64,000 nt of DNA. Source: Phytophthora quininea. Its lineage: Eukaryota > Oomycota > Peronosporomycetes > Peronosporales > Peronosporaceae. Position 1 is the first letter of the stretch. Each line of letters begins with the position of its first letter. This document shows, in pieces, positions 24,536 through 35,286 of this stretch. Made by a program: the position numbers and the translations under genes. Under the pieces are notes generated by a model. It was given only the letters and a program-made list of their open reading frames with translations. It made no database searches and was not told where the DNA came from. The stretch is from NCBI GenBank assembly GCA_011947345.1, contig JAAVTG010000672.1:992001-1056000 (forward strand), given 5' to 3'.

Positions 24536-24813
24536 ATCGGCCGCTATCTTCTCGATGGTGTCGTACGTCAGGCGGCCGAGTCGTAAATGGAAGTGATGAA
24601 GACTCCCTCCTGCACATCGTCAGCTGGCGCAGTCACTGCCTCCGCCATAGCAGCGAGGACACGTGACTCGGCAGCTGCGGCCGAACTGGCGCCACCACTT
24701 ATCACCTTGACCATCAAGACGTTGTTCGAGTCCTTGTGCACATCAAACACCTTCAGCCCGTCGCTGCGCCTTACGAGAGCACGAACGCCATCGATGTAGA
24801 GTAGCTCGTTCCC

Positions 24814-26245
24814 TCATTCGTCCAGCTTCCCGTACGATATTATGTTCCACGGCAATTCCTCGGCGTGATACACGTCCTGAAGCTCCATTACTCTGATCTC
24901 CCCATCTACCACCACAGTGAATTGCGCAGTCCCCTTGAGACGAAGCTGCAGGCTCTCACCATTCGGGAGAAGGCAGTTCTCGTTGACAGCTACGGCGTTA
25001 ATGAGCTGCTCAGGCGTGCGCACCAGGTGCCTGCTCGACCCGCTGTCAAGTATCCAGGGACCCGTCTCATGGGCTCCTTCCGCTACCGCCAGCAGGAAAG
25101 CAGGCTTGTTTTTACCGGGGCAACTGCGCTTGAGGTGGCCCACTTGGCCACACTTGAAGCACGCTCGACCTTCTCCACGTTCAGGTGCGCAACTCCGCTT
25201 TCCGCTGTGGCCGACCGCCGCAACCGTTGCCTTGGGAACGCTTTTGTTGGGGGCATGATCTGTCAATTGTGCAAAGTGCACCAGCTCTTCCGCTTGCCGC
25301 AAGTGGTCCATCCTGTGCGGATTGTACCTGGCCAGCAACACCGCTTGCAGATCCTCCCGCGGGCTCGCATACATAGCAATATTCTCCAGGACCAGATCAT
25401 TGGCGCCGCCGACCGCCTCACTGACAGCCATGAGAAACAGCAGGTGATCGCTCCAAGTGACGGATTGGTCCTTTTAGCTGTGAAGTACCGCAGCGCCTAC
25501 GACTTGAATACCTTGAGCCCGAATACAGAGCTCATCTGGTCCATGGCGTACCACAGCGTGGGATTCTCTAAGTACCATGAGTCGACTTGGCTGCTGAAGT
25601 GGCGGTCGGCCTTGTCCGACAAGTACCTGCCCAGCACGTCCAGCTTCACGTCCTCAGCCCACGCCATGCTGCACAGCTCCTCCGTGATGCGGATCTACCG
25701 GAGAAAACGCCGTCCCCACGAGGCGAACCCAGCGCCTAGGCCTTTGTATAGCTCCTTTCCAGAGAAGGGTTCGATGGCCACGCGCAGATCGCGCACGCTA
25801 AGCCGTGGCGCCGCGCCAGTCGGCACAGTAGGCGTGTACCCGCCCCCATTCCCTGCAAAACCTTGCCCTGGCGCTTGAGCTTGTTGCTCATCAGCGCCGC
25901 TGGCCCTGCAGCTCCTGCTCCGTGTCGTCGCGTTGGAGCTTGCATGACTTCGTCCTCAAGCGAGGCGATCGTCATGCGTCGGCCGATCCCCGAGCGCGCC
26001 TCCGCATATGCACGGAAGGTGCTGCTGCCAGAGGATGCCACCGAAGCTTGATCGTCGTCTTCGAGGCGGCTCTCAAGCCTCTGAAGGCGAGCGCCGACCT
26101 CTCCCTTGAGCTCCGCCACCATCTCTAGCAGCCTCGAGACCCCATCAGCAGCACTGGGGACGACGTTAACTGCGTCTTCGTCACTGCGGACGCTAGTCGA
26201 CGCTAGGGCTTGGGTGGTGTCAGTCTTCTCGGTCCTTGGGCTCAT
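24814..26245 (-). pseudogene. Copia 1 gag and protease, frameshifted
   Basis: Block 26245-25736 starts with ATG inside the primer binding site (MSPRTEK) and is a gag N-terminus with a coiled segment. Block 25431-24814 carries a CCHC zinc knuckle (CFKCGQVGHLKRSC) and the retropepsin motif WILDSGSSRH. The gag middle between the blocks (25431-25736) is out of frame. Confidence 0.8.
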
Positions 26246-26249
26246 AACC
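26237..26249 (-). promoter_or_regulatory. Copia 1 primer binding site (initiator tRNA-Met anticodon arm)
   Basis: Immediately after the 5' LTR the minus strand reads GGTTATGAGCCCA, complementary to the CAU-containing anticodon stem-loop of initiator tRNA-Met (TGGGCTCATAACC). This matches the half-tRNA priming known for Drosophila copia. The ATG inside it is also the first ATG of gag. Confidence 0.75.
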
Positions 26250-26520
26250 TATTGCGAGGGTGTAGTGAAGAGCGAGGCAAGAAGTGGATTGCGCACAAGA
26301 AAGTAGGTTTCGAAGTGAACTTTATTGATCATTGCCAACCTTCTGCTGCTTCTCCAGGGTGCTGCCGTAAGGCAGCACCTTCGACCTCGCGCCACCACTC
26401 GTTCAATCGTTGATGCAGCCACCATATTACGGGGCGCGGTGTTGACGATGGTTGTAGATTACGCTCTCAACTACCTACTAGCGCATGCAGTGCTAATCAG
26501 CGAGATCCCGGCTTCCAACA
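26250..26520 (-). repeat. 5' LTR of copia 1
   Basis: Direct repeat, same as 21449-21719 by eye. In element orientation it begins TGTTGGAAGCCGG. Confidence 0.9.
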
Positions 26521-26525
26521 CACAA

Positions 26526-26749
26526 TATCCTCGTTCGAGGTTTAGTTACGTGGATCGTGGCCCAAGCAGTGAGAAATTGCAGAATGCCAGCATTCCAGTC
26601 GGTAGGCTTCGGTAAGCTGGGGCGTCAAAGCACAACCCACAAGCAATAATTGCGCGAAAAAATGTGTCTAGTACTGACAGCAGCAGGACACTCGCACCCC
26701 TCTTGCTGCTGTGTATTTGCCAATTTTCTCTTCGGTGTCCGCCGCCGTC
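26526..26749. other. Unique right part of the palindrome spacer
   Basis: About 220 bp between the copia target site and the inner end of arm B. No recognised gene. Confidence 0.5.
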
Positions 26750-28354
26750 AACGGCTACAAAAACTTCCGAAATGGGCCAGTCGACCGCCGTTTTAATCGC
26801 AACTTACTGTCGCGCGTCGAGCCGAGCCGAGCCGAGTCGAGCTTGAGCAACGAGAACGACCCGTCATCAGCCCCGGAAGCTTGCTGTCGGCGCCCATTGC
26901 AGCCGTGAAAGATCCAAGGATCTGAGCGTCAATTTGTTGTGAATACCGGCGCTGTTCTACATGTACCGGTGTACAGCGCGCAAATCGCTGCCTGCATTGC
27001 AGTGAAATGCTCGCCCGCGCTTTGCAGGCTGTTCGGGCTTTACCAACCGCGCCGCTCTCATTTGCTGCAGTCGCGCATGACGCGTAGCGTGTCATGGCGT
27101 CGCGACGTTGCTGGGCCCACCTCGCCTTCAAAAGCACCGGTAGGGGGACACGCACAAAACCGTATACGGGGATGCTTCTGCGCCGGGACCCCATGGAGGA
27201 TCCGATTTGATTGTTGTCATGCACCGGAAACGAGGCGAGTTGGCCTGCCAGGCCTGCTTTTAGGAGGATGGGGCGAGGAAGCGGCGCTCGTCTCGGCTAA
27301 CGGGTGGTTGCCCGGTGCCGCGCATCCTTGGAAATGCGAGGCGGCAGACGCAGAGCACCGCATCCGCACCGCATGGAGGCGACGCACTCTTCCGACTGCG
27401 CCGCTTAAAGATGGCGTCGGCTTCAAGTTGGCGTGCTGCCGCCGTTTAGCACGCGACGGCGTTCAACGACGCCGCCATGGTCTGTCTGCACACACCATAT
27501 CGGTAGTGGTCGGCTTTCTGCTGGTCTTCCAGTCGAGCCCTTGGTCTCAGACTCTGAGAGACACCTTCTTCTTGGGTTCTCTCTGGCCCCGGGATACGGA
27601 GCGGTGCGGCAGCTGCTGTCAGGCAGCGCGCCCAGCAGCGAACACTCAAGGAGAGAGAGCGGGCCATTGCACCGGAAAGGCCCGAGGCCGTGGGATCGAG
27701 CCGGGCGTCCTGCGCCAATCGGTCCCCTGGCGATACGGCCCGAGACGAGTTATCTCGAGGATGGTGGTGGGGGTGGCGACGTTCAGTCGGCAGTAACACG
27801 AGCCTTGGTGCGCGTACCGTGGCGTTTCTCTGGTTTGATACCATCTCGTCACTCGATGCGCATGCTGCACCAGTGATGCCACCACGGTGCTGCTAGTGTT
27901 CACTTGTGACAGACGCACCAGTTGGTGCTTGGTCGACCGAGCGCATCCCAAAAGCAACTCCGTGTGTGTGGACGAAATGACTGTGTCGGTGTGGACGAAA
28001 TGAGACGGTCGAGAGCGCATCCCTTAAATGGAGGTCCTCGCTCAGGCCACCTCGGTGCCGAGCCCGCGCTTTGCCTCTTCATGTGGTGATCCGTATCTTG
28101 CTGCTGCAACTTGCACTGCCGGGGCACGAGCTCACAAGAGAGCCTTCGTCTCAACAGACGAGTGCCGAGTTGGCTGCGCAGTGCTTGCTGGCGACTCGCG
28201 CTCACTATGCCCGCTGCGAAAAAGAGTGGTTGGCCGTGCAGTTTTTGTCTACATCCATTGCTCGCCGACAAGAGCGAGAAAGGCAAATCTGCAGCGGCGG
28301 ACTCGGAGCGAGAAATGACGCCGCTCGCGAGCTCGAAAGGCTCTTTAACTCGGC

Positions 28355-28370
28355 GCTCACTTTGGAATTC
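28355..28370 (+). promoter_or_regulatory. Initiator-like element of clade II transporter (arm B)
   Basis: GCTCACTTTGGAATTC, the same as the arm A copy, 79 bp before the ATG at 28449. The promoter copy is therefore retained although the gene is split. Confidence 0.5.
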
Positions 28371-29530
28371 TCCTCGTCTCGAAGAAGTCCCAGCCAGCTA
28401 CCAGCAGCAGTAGCCGTAGCCACCGACTGTCGTCTCCCGCTCCGCACCATGCTGGCTCGCATGTCCACCACCTCTCAGGCGCAGGGCGCCACGGGTGGCG
28501 CCAAGTCGTCCGCGTTCTTCACCATTGAGGATGCCAAGGCCTCGTTCAACCTCTTCTGCTGCGTGTGCGGCATCGGCTCGCTGGCCATGCCGTCCAACTA
28601 TGCGCGCGCCGGCCCCGTGTACGCGTCCATCGCTCTGGGCTTCATGATCTTCGCCAACACGTACGCCACGCTCAAGCTGTCCAAGGTGATGCTGGTGGCG
28701 CCGTCATCCGTCAAGACGTACGGCGACCTCGGCGAGTGGGCCCTCGGCAAGTGGGGTCGCTTCTTCACGGTGGTGTCCCAGATGGGCGTGTGTCTGCTGG
28801 TGCCGTGCGCCTTTCTGGTGCTGGCCTCCACGCTGCTCGACGTGCTGTTCCCGGACTCGTTCAGCGCCACGTTTTGGATCGTCTTCATGGCGCTCATGGT
28901 CATCCCGGTGTGCCTCATCCCGACGCTGAAGGAGAGCGCTGGTATGGCCTTCGCCGGCTGCATGGGCACGGTGATCGCCGACATCATCGCCGTCTCGGTG
29001 CTGCAGTACAACATGCGCGGCCACACGTCGATCCCGGCGCCCGATGCGTCCCTGCACCAAGTGCTGACGTGCTTCGGCAACCTGGCGCTGGCGTACGGCG
29101 CTGCCGTCGTGGTGCCCGACCTGCAGCGCGAGCACTCGCAGCCGCAGCGCATGCCTCGCGTGGTGGTGATCACCATCCTGTTCATCTCGGCCTTCTTTTT
29201 AGCCATCGCGCTCGCGGTTTGTCGAAAATGCCAGGGGATGTCCCGCCACCATCTCGACCAATCAGCACCATCGGCACCACCTGTACCTCCTTCGTCCCGT
29301 TCGTTTGTCCCGCTTCCCCCGCGTCCCCAGCAGATCGCGTTTGGGCTGACTGGCGTGCTCGACGTTCGACTTCGCCAAACTCCTGTTGCGCAGGCGAAGC
29401 GACTTATCACAGCCTCCTCGGGGCCTCTACTGCGCAGACACACATGACGAACAACCACTACAAGCAGCCTCCAGCATAGCGAGCGATAACGGGTACGTTT
29501 TGGCGATTCATTCAGACACGAAGAATCTGT

Positions 29531-30820
29531 CTAATGTGCTAGTGCTCGCTGTGTTTGTTCTACGCGTGCATGAAGGATTGACGCCTCCGTCTCCACATTT
29601 TTCCTCTTCTTCTGGCAACTTGGGCATGATGTAGCCCTGATTTTCTTGGGTGGAGGGTGAACTTCAATCGGTGGCATCGCTGCCTTTTGCTTGCGCTGCT
29701 TTTTCTCTTTCAGCCGGCACCGCAACGCGTTCAGTGTCATGTTACTAGAGGGATATTTTTGCCGAAACAGTCCGTAGATGTATGTCCACTTGTGCGGAGC
29801 TTGCGGAATTGAGTCTGCCATCGACTTGAAGAAGGCGAGGTCGTCACCTGCTATGCTGGTAGGTGGTGGAGATTGAAGCAGCTGCAAGTGAGGCAATTCG
29901 TTGTTAGATTGGTGGAGTGAACCAATGATCCGTCTGCTGTCGTTGGCGGTGGCTGCAGAAGTCGACTGCGGACTTGTAAATGTGAAGTCTGCTAAATCGG
30001 AAGCTGCTGGAGATGCTGCAAGTGTTGGATGGCCACCATGTGCAGAATCGGCTGATTGAGTCGCTGCCACGGCCGCTGAAAAAGGTTGTGGTGCTGCATA
30101 CTGCGCAAGGGCGGCCGGACATACCTTTAATTTGATTTTCAACGCTGCACCTCGGTTGCTAGCTCGCTTCAACGCTCCCCATCTGCGCTCCAGATAGTCG
30201 TCTGTTTTGGGGTAGATCCCGTCACACGCACGACTTGCAAACGCGTATACACGCATGAAAACCTTCTTCCGGCTTGTAAACAACTTGGAGCTGCGCAGTG
30301 CTTCGAAGAGCTCAATTTGAAGTTCCTGCTCTTGCGCGCTGGACTCGGAGGTGGGTTTGTAAGTTTTGAACGCAAATAACGGGCGAGATTTGGCTGACGA
30401 CTCCTCTTGCTTCTGTTTCCCTTTCGTGTCAGCAGAAAGTGACTGGAGCTTTGACGAAATGGTCGAATAACTGCGTCGCCGTAGTGTAAGACTCTTGTTC
30501 ACTCCGTTCAAGACTACGATATTGAACAATATCGTAGTCACCAGCGGACAGGTGGACCAGGAATCGCTCTCTCGTGCTTGTTCGTCCCTCACTTGCCGAA
30601 GCAGCTCGTACTCATGTAAGGAGAAGCCTACTGTCGACTCGTAGTCGAACTCTTCGAGTTGCAATAACCGGAGGAATGCTGACTTACTTAACCGCTGCCC
30701 AATTTTGTTTGTGTTGTTTTTCAGCAACAGCTCACGAACGGTTTTCCTGTGTCGACGTGAAGCAGCGAGAGCTTCATCCAGCCGTTCTGGCTGAACGCGA
30801 GCAGTCTCAAACATTCGCAT
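29531..30820 (-). CDS. C-terminal frame of the DUF6729 transposon, function unknown
   Basis: Open frame of 429 residues with no recognised domain. It has a Lys/Ser/Gln-rich middle (KGKQKQEES), an Ala/Ser-rich linker, a segment resembling a DNA-binding helical domain (DDYLERRWGALKRAS) and a C-terminal CPSCQKKRK zinc-like pair. It probably continues the transposase reading frame after a frame change near 30850, since the upstream block runs into it and 31158-30874 ends just before. Confidence 0.5.
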   Translation of the reverse strand: MRMFETARVQPERLDEALAASRRHRKTVRELLLKNNTNKIGQRLSKSAFLRLLQLEEFDYESTVGFSLHEYELLRQVRDEQARESDSWSTCPLVTTILFNIVVLNGVNKSLTLRRRSYSTISSKLQSLSADTKGKQKQEESSAKSRPLFAFKTYKPTSESSAQEQELQIELFEALRSSKLFTSRKKVFMRVYAFASRACDGIYPKTDDYLERRWGALKRASNRGAALKIKLKVCPAALAQYAAPQPFSAAVAATQSADSAHGGHPTLAASPAASDLADFTFTSPQSTSAATANDSRRIIGSLHQSNNELPHLQLLQSPPPTSIAGDDLAFFKSMADSIPQAPHKWTYIYGLFRQKYPSSNMTLNALRCRLKEKKQRKQKAAMPPIEVHPPPKKIRATSCPSCQKKRKNVETEASILHARVEQTQRALAH

Positions 30821-30873
30821 CCACGTGCTGAAGGAGAAGTCGAGAGAAGATGCTGAGCGATACGTAGGTTCTT

Positions 30874-32517
30874 TCAGCGGCTCGGATAAGACGTGGTGGA
30901 CAAATGCGAGTTGGGGGATTCTGGTAGAACGCCTTGCGAAAGAATGGCCGCTTTTGCCAGCTCGACGAAGTCAATCTCCCCGAAGGAAGGATTGCGACCA
31001 AACTTGGATCCAACTCGTAAGTTGTGGCGAACTATGAAGATGTCTAATATTCTCAAGCCCACGTCCACGGAAATCGTTCGGTTCAACAACTTCTTAAGAG
31101 CGGAGTGAAAGCCTTCAAGTTGGCTGGTAGCGACAATGCGTACAGGCTTTTGCGGCATTCTCGGTAGTCATTATCATGGACGTAAAGGTCGCCAACTCGG
31201 ATCTGCTTCGCGTTGCTATTCCAGCAACCACTCCAAGTAGCCTCTGTACACGAGAGGTCTGTGAGATCAACAGATTCGACAACTTGCTTAAACTCCTCCT
31301 CCATTTCCTCGGGTGGACGCAGCTGACGATCAACCGTGTATAAGGCACTGCGCAGCTGCTTTTTAATCCATTTCTGTTTTGCTTGTGTCGACAGCTTCGA
31401 CGAAATTCGTTCGATCAGGTGGAACGGGTCTTGCTTGATGCTGACAGCACTTCCAAATATGTTTGACACCATTCCTCGAACAGCGTTCGCGTTGTCGCTT
31501 ACGAGAAACAGCTCATTTGAGGGATCCGATGACAGTGTGGGAGATATCGTCTCCAGCAGCGCACTCGTCTCTTCATTGTTCTCCGAACGGGTCAGTCTTC
31601 TCCCCACAATTTGACCTATTTCGTTTTGAACTAACAGTAGCAATTTTGCATCTTGCAGACCTTCTCGCTGCCCACTACCAGTCCATACCTTTAGCCGCTT
31701 GCAGAACTTAACTGAGTGATCTATCCGGAGAACTTTCCTCACCTTCATCCGCTTCATCAATAATTCACACAGGGGACTATAAATTGAGGTCATCTCCATC
31801 CAAATCGACGTCAGCACCTTGCTATCCACAACTCCATTGGCACTGCAATACTGCTCCACTGACGGGGAGATGCAGCGCTATAGCTAGGATTGACAGTTTT
31901 TAATCGTCGAATCCGCTCCGAAAAATAGTATACAACTTGTAGTACCGCGAAGTTCGACGGCGGCTGACACTAGCGACAACACTTGCAAGTCCATTCGCGG
32001 ACATGATTCCGTAGTGTACCATGTCGAGCAGATCCTTAGAATAACCAGTCTTAACACCTAAAATGTAAGGGAAGTGAACAATTGTCTCCACGTTCGTTTG
32101 TAGGTACTCGTAGGTGACCGTCGAAAAACACGAACGACTTGCTCCAGTGCATTGATACTTCACGTACAGTAAGTCCTGCTTTCCATTAACATCCTCCACC
32201 ACGCGCTGAAGATACTCTTTCACTCTCGGTGTACAGAGACAGCTTTTCACAACACACGATGGCTTGCCGTTCTGATTCAGACACTCGGGGACCCACACAA
32301 CCACTGGACGATCAAACAGGCCGCCTAAAGGACACAGTTCTTCCCAGTGGCGTCTGGCTTCTGGTAGGTCAACCGTGGGTGGGAACGCCTTCCTTGCGAT
32401 CGCGTCTTGAATCGTCCGCTTCTTGGTTTCGCTATCCATCTTGGCTAGACCTTGCTGGCTTGTGAAGGGGAGAGAATTCGGACTCCAAAATTTTAGAGAT
32501 CTGCTATTACCTGACAA
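30874..32517 (-). pseudogene. DUF6729-DDE transposase, frameshifted
   Basis: Block 32517-31900 (about 205 residues) fits DUF6729: WVPECL, paired Cys residues (SCVVKSCLC, YQCTGASRSC), then FPYILGVKTGYSKDLL. This is the zinc-binding N-terminal part found in several eukaryotic transposases. Block 31859-31083 has the DDE-like core: LRIDHSVKFCKRL, then VSDNANAVRG and KQDPFHLIERI. Block 31158-30874 has SQLEGFHSALKKLL with the likely final Glu. Frame changes lie near 31880 and 31120. Known role of the family: cut-and-paste transposition. Confidence 0.7.
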
Positions 32518-32537
32518 AATTGATCATAGCGGGGTGT

Positions 32538-32582
32538 CGGAACCAAAGGTTCCGATCGGAGATGTCGGGGCCTTTCGGCCCC
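32538..32582. repeat. Two tandem hairpins next to the transposon terminus
   Basis: CGGAACC-AAA-GGTTCCG (32538-32554) and GGGGCC-TTTC-GGCCCC (32567-32582), both perfect stems inside the element, 17 bp from its end. They may be transposase binding or subterminal structures. Confidence 0.6.
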
Positions 32583-33759
32583 AGCATCTCCAATAAACCG
32601 CGCTCGCTGGTTACACCGCCGGTGGCTGCCAGCTCTCGGGCAACATCCTGTACTCGATCGTGAGCACGTCTGACCCCATGGGCCTGGCTCCTCTGGGCTT
32701 CAGCGCTGACCGCGGCGCCGTGGTGATGGCGTACCTGTTCATGCAGGTGCACATCTCGATTGCCTTCTCGACGCTGATGCAGCCGCCGTTCTACATGGCG
32801 GAGCGTATGATTCTGGGCATGCACCAGAGCCCCGAGATCGTCCGCTTCGGCCAGGACGACCAGCTAGACGTGGACTTGGAGCAGGACCTGGACGAGAAGC
32901 GCTCGTACGCGCAGAGCTCGACGCCGCTGGAGACTGGTCGCCAGGTGTCGGCGTCCAGCATGATCGAGAAGACGGAGGGTCGTATGTCGCACCTGCGCGT
33001 GGCGCTCGAGTTCGGCGAGGAGATCACGGAGGAGCAGCTTGCCGCCGAATACCGCGGCACCAAGAACACGCTGCGCTACATCGCGCTGCGCATTGCCATC
33101 ATCGTGATCCTGGTGATCATCGCCGTGCTGGCCCAGGACAAGTTCCTGGACCTGGAGGACTTTACGGGCGCCACGGCCCACACCACGAGCTGCCTGCTCA
33201 TGCCGCTGATCATCTACCTGCGCGTGTTCTGGAAGAGCATGCCGGTCTACGACAAGGCCGCGTCCATGGTAGTGATCGTCGTGTGCGCCGTCACGGGCTG
33301 CTACGTGATGATCTACGCCGGCAAGGAGCTGTTCACGCCGTCCAACGACGACACGCTGTTCCCGTACTGCGACGCCGAGTACCAGGACGAGCCATACTAC
33401 GTCTACAACACCACCAACTAAAACGCCGCCTCCTAAGAGGCCACTATACCATAGTTTGGCGATAGATCCAAGTCGTCGTTAGCGGAACAAAATGCAGTAT
33501 GTATGTGTCTTGTGGTGAAAAGCTCGCGCAATACCAAGGCAGCCAGTAGTATGTGGCACTGTTGAGTATGCTTGGCTACTAGCACATTTTCGTTGCCTTG
33601 TACGCAGGCAAATTCATCGCAAGTTGAAGACACAGCAGCTTTTCATGATCCGCCTCAGTGCGATAGTTGTCGGACTTGAATGCGTTCCATCGGCAAGGAG
33701 AATCCTTTTCAAAACGTCGATCAATATATTTATGTGAGTATGACAAATTCCTATCTCGT

Positions 33760-35223
33760 CTAACTCTCGTGGGCAGCCGTGTAATTGTAGTACACGGTGT
33801 TCTCGTACTCCGGCGCGCAGAACGGGAACTCGGTGTCGTCGTCGCTGGGCGCGAACAGGTTCTCGCCGTTCGTGTACGTCACGTAGCAGCCCAGCACAAA
33901 GCATACCACCGTCACGACCAGCGCCGGCGCCTTCTCCCACAACGGCAGCTCGTTCCACTTCTTCTTGAGCAGGAACGTGATCGGCAGGATGATGGAGTGC
34001 AGCGTGATGCACGACGCGCCGGCAAAGTCGGCCAGGTCCGAGAAGTGGTCCTTCAGCACGATGGACGCGACCACCAGGATGACGACGATCACGATGCGGA
34101 GCGTGATGTACTTGATGGCGTTCGCGCCGCGATACTCGGCGGCCTCGGCGTCGGGCTCGTCGTCGGCGAAAGAGACGAACGATCGGCGCTGCGACGTCTG
34201 CGACTGCAGCTGCTTCTCGTCGGCAGCGCTGTTGGGTGTGGAGATCTCGGCGTAGGTCGGCACGTTGCTCTCGACGTCCGCCGGGGTCAACTTGTGCATG
34301 CCCAGTACGACGCGCTCCGTGATGTAGAAGGCCGGGTTCAGCAACACCGAGAAGGCGATCGTAATGTGCACCTGCATGCACAGGTAGGCGAGCACGACGG
34401 CTCCCCAGCTCGACGCGAAGCCCAACGTCGTGAGGCCCGTCTCCGAGTCCGGGTAGATCGTCCACAGGATGTTGCCCGCGATCTGGCACCCGACCGACGA
34501 ATAAACGGAAGTGCCCAGCACCAAAAAGCAGACGGAGGTGAACGCGATCGTGGCGCCCACCACCCGGGGCATGCGGGTCGGGTCGCTGTGTTGCCGCTGC
34601 AGCGCCGGGATCACCAGGCCGGCGCCGTACGCGAGCGAGAGGTTGCCGAAAGCGCCGGCCACTTGCTTGAAATTGAGCTCGGGCGTCGGGATGCTTGGGT
34701 GGCCGCGCATGCCGTGCAACACGAGCCCGACGCCGATGATATCGGCGATCAGCGTGCCCATGCAGCCCGCGAAGGCAGCGCCGGCGCCTTCCTTGAGCGT
34801 CGGCACGAGGCACACGGGCAGACACGTGATCGCCATGAGGATGGACCACGTCGTGGTGCTGAAGGCGTTCGGGAAGAGGCCGTCGAGCAGCGTGCCGCCC
34901 AGCACCAGGAACACGCACGGCACCAGCAGGCAGTTGCCCATTTGGGCCACCACGCACAGGTAGCGGCCGGGCTTGCCCATGACCCACTCGCCGAGGTCGC
35001 CGTACGTCTTGACGGACGTGGGGGCGAGCAGCATGACGCGGCAGATGGCCACGGAGCCGTAGATGTTGGCGAAGGCCATGAAGGCCATGGCGAAGATGGC
35101 GATCACGGGACCGGCGCGCGAGAAGTTGCCGGGCATGCCCAGCGTGCCGATGCCGTAGACGCAGCAGAAGAGGTTGAAGGCCATCTTGGCGTCCTCCAGC
35201 GTGAAGAGCGGTGCGCGCGCCAT
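33760..35223 (-). CDS. AAAP amino acid transporter, clade I, intact arm B copy
   Basis: Encodes the same 487 residues as 16024-17487. Promoter region and both ends of the gene are inside the duplicated arm, so it should be expressed like its twin unless position matters. It is convergent with the split clade II copy. If the inverted duplication is real, this doubles the dose of the clade I transporter while the clade II dose stays at one. Confidence 0.92.
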   Translation of the reverse strand: MARAPLFTLEDAKMAFNLFCCVYGIGTLGMPGNFSRAGPVIAIFAMAFMAFANIYGSVAICRVMLLAPTSVKTYGDLGEWVMGKPGRYLCVVAQMGNCLLVPCVFLVLGGTLLDGLFPNAFSTTTWSILMAITCLPVCLVPTLKEGAGAAFAGCMGTLIADIIGVGLVLHGMRGHPSIPTPELNFKQVAGAFGNLSLAYGAGLVIPALQRQHSDPTRMPRVVGATIAFTSVCFLVLGTSVYSSVGCQIAGNILWTIYPDSETGLTTLGFASSWGAVVLAYLCMQVHITIAFSVLLNPAFYITERVVLGMHKLTPADVESNVPTYAEISTPNSAADEKQLQSQTSQRRSFVSFADDEPDAEAAEYRGANAIKYITLRIVIVVILVVASIVLKDHFSDLADFAGASCITLHSIILPITFLLKKKWNELPLWEKAPALVVTVVCFVLGCYVTYTNGENLFAPSDDDTEFPFCAPEYENTVYYNYTAAHES

Positions 35224-35271
35224 GGTCGCCGATAGAGTCAGCTGGTGGTCACTTGCTCGACTGTGAGGCGG

Positions 35272-35286
35272 AAAATCGGAGACTGA
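35272..35286 (-). promoter_or_regulatory. Initiator-like element, arm B copy
   Basis: Reverse complement of the element at 15961-15975, 49 bp before the ATG at 35223. Confidence 0.4.

Larger units (their letters stand above)
21449..26520 (-). mobile_element. Ty1/copia LTR retrotransposon 1 (about 5.07 kb)
   Basis: Direct LTRs at both ends, and a minus-strand interior in the copia order gag, CCHC knuckle, protease, integrase, reverse transcriptase, RNase H. Both sides carry CACAA (21444-21448 and 26521-26525), a 5-bp target duplication usual for copia. This assigns LTR ends TG...TA and puts the primer binding site directly after the 5' LTR. With canonical TG...CA ends the flanking match becomes 8 bp (CACAATAT), so the exact boundary is ambiguous by 3 bp. 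The interior is broken into at least seven frames. It sits in the spacer between the arms of the inverted duplication. Confidence 0.92.
29216..32599 (-). mobile_element. DUF6729/DDE DNA transposon (3384 bp) with TIRs and 8-bp target duplication
   Basis: Inserted in the arm B transporter copy; arm A gives the empty site. The target duplication is GCGCTCGC (29208-29215 and 32600-32607), or 9 bp if one terminal C is counted. Terminal inverted repeats start GGTTT..T..ATGC..GGG; 15 of 21 positions match and all six differences are transitions. Coding content is on the minus strand: a zinc-rich DUF6729-like N-terminal domain, a DDE-type transposase, and a C-terminal 430-residue frame. TIRs and an 8-9 bp duplication suggest a Mutator-related or hAT-scale element. 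Superfamily assignment is inference. Confidence 0.88.
28449..33421 (+). pseudogene. Clade II AAAP transporter split by a DNA transposon
   Basis: Second copy of the 526-residue gene at 17826-19406. Codons 1 to about 255 lie at 28449-29215 and end in TM7 (VVVITILFISAFF..AIAL). The rest lies at 32608-33421 and ends in the same tail with sequon NTT. The 3384-bp insertion between them is flanked by GCGCTCGC. Reading into the element adds about 77 unrelated residues before a stop, so a truncated seven-TM product is possible but would lack TM8-TM11. Outside the insertion no other lesion is seen. Confidence 0.93.
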
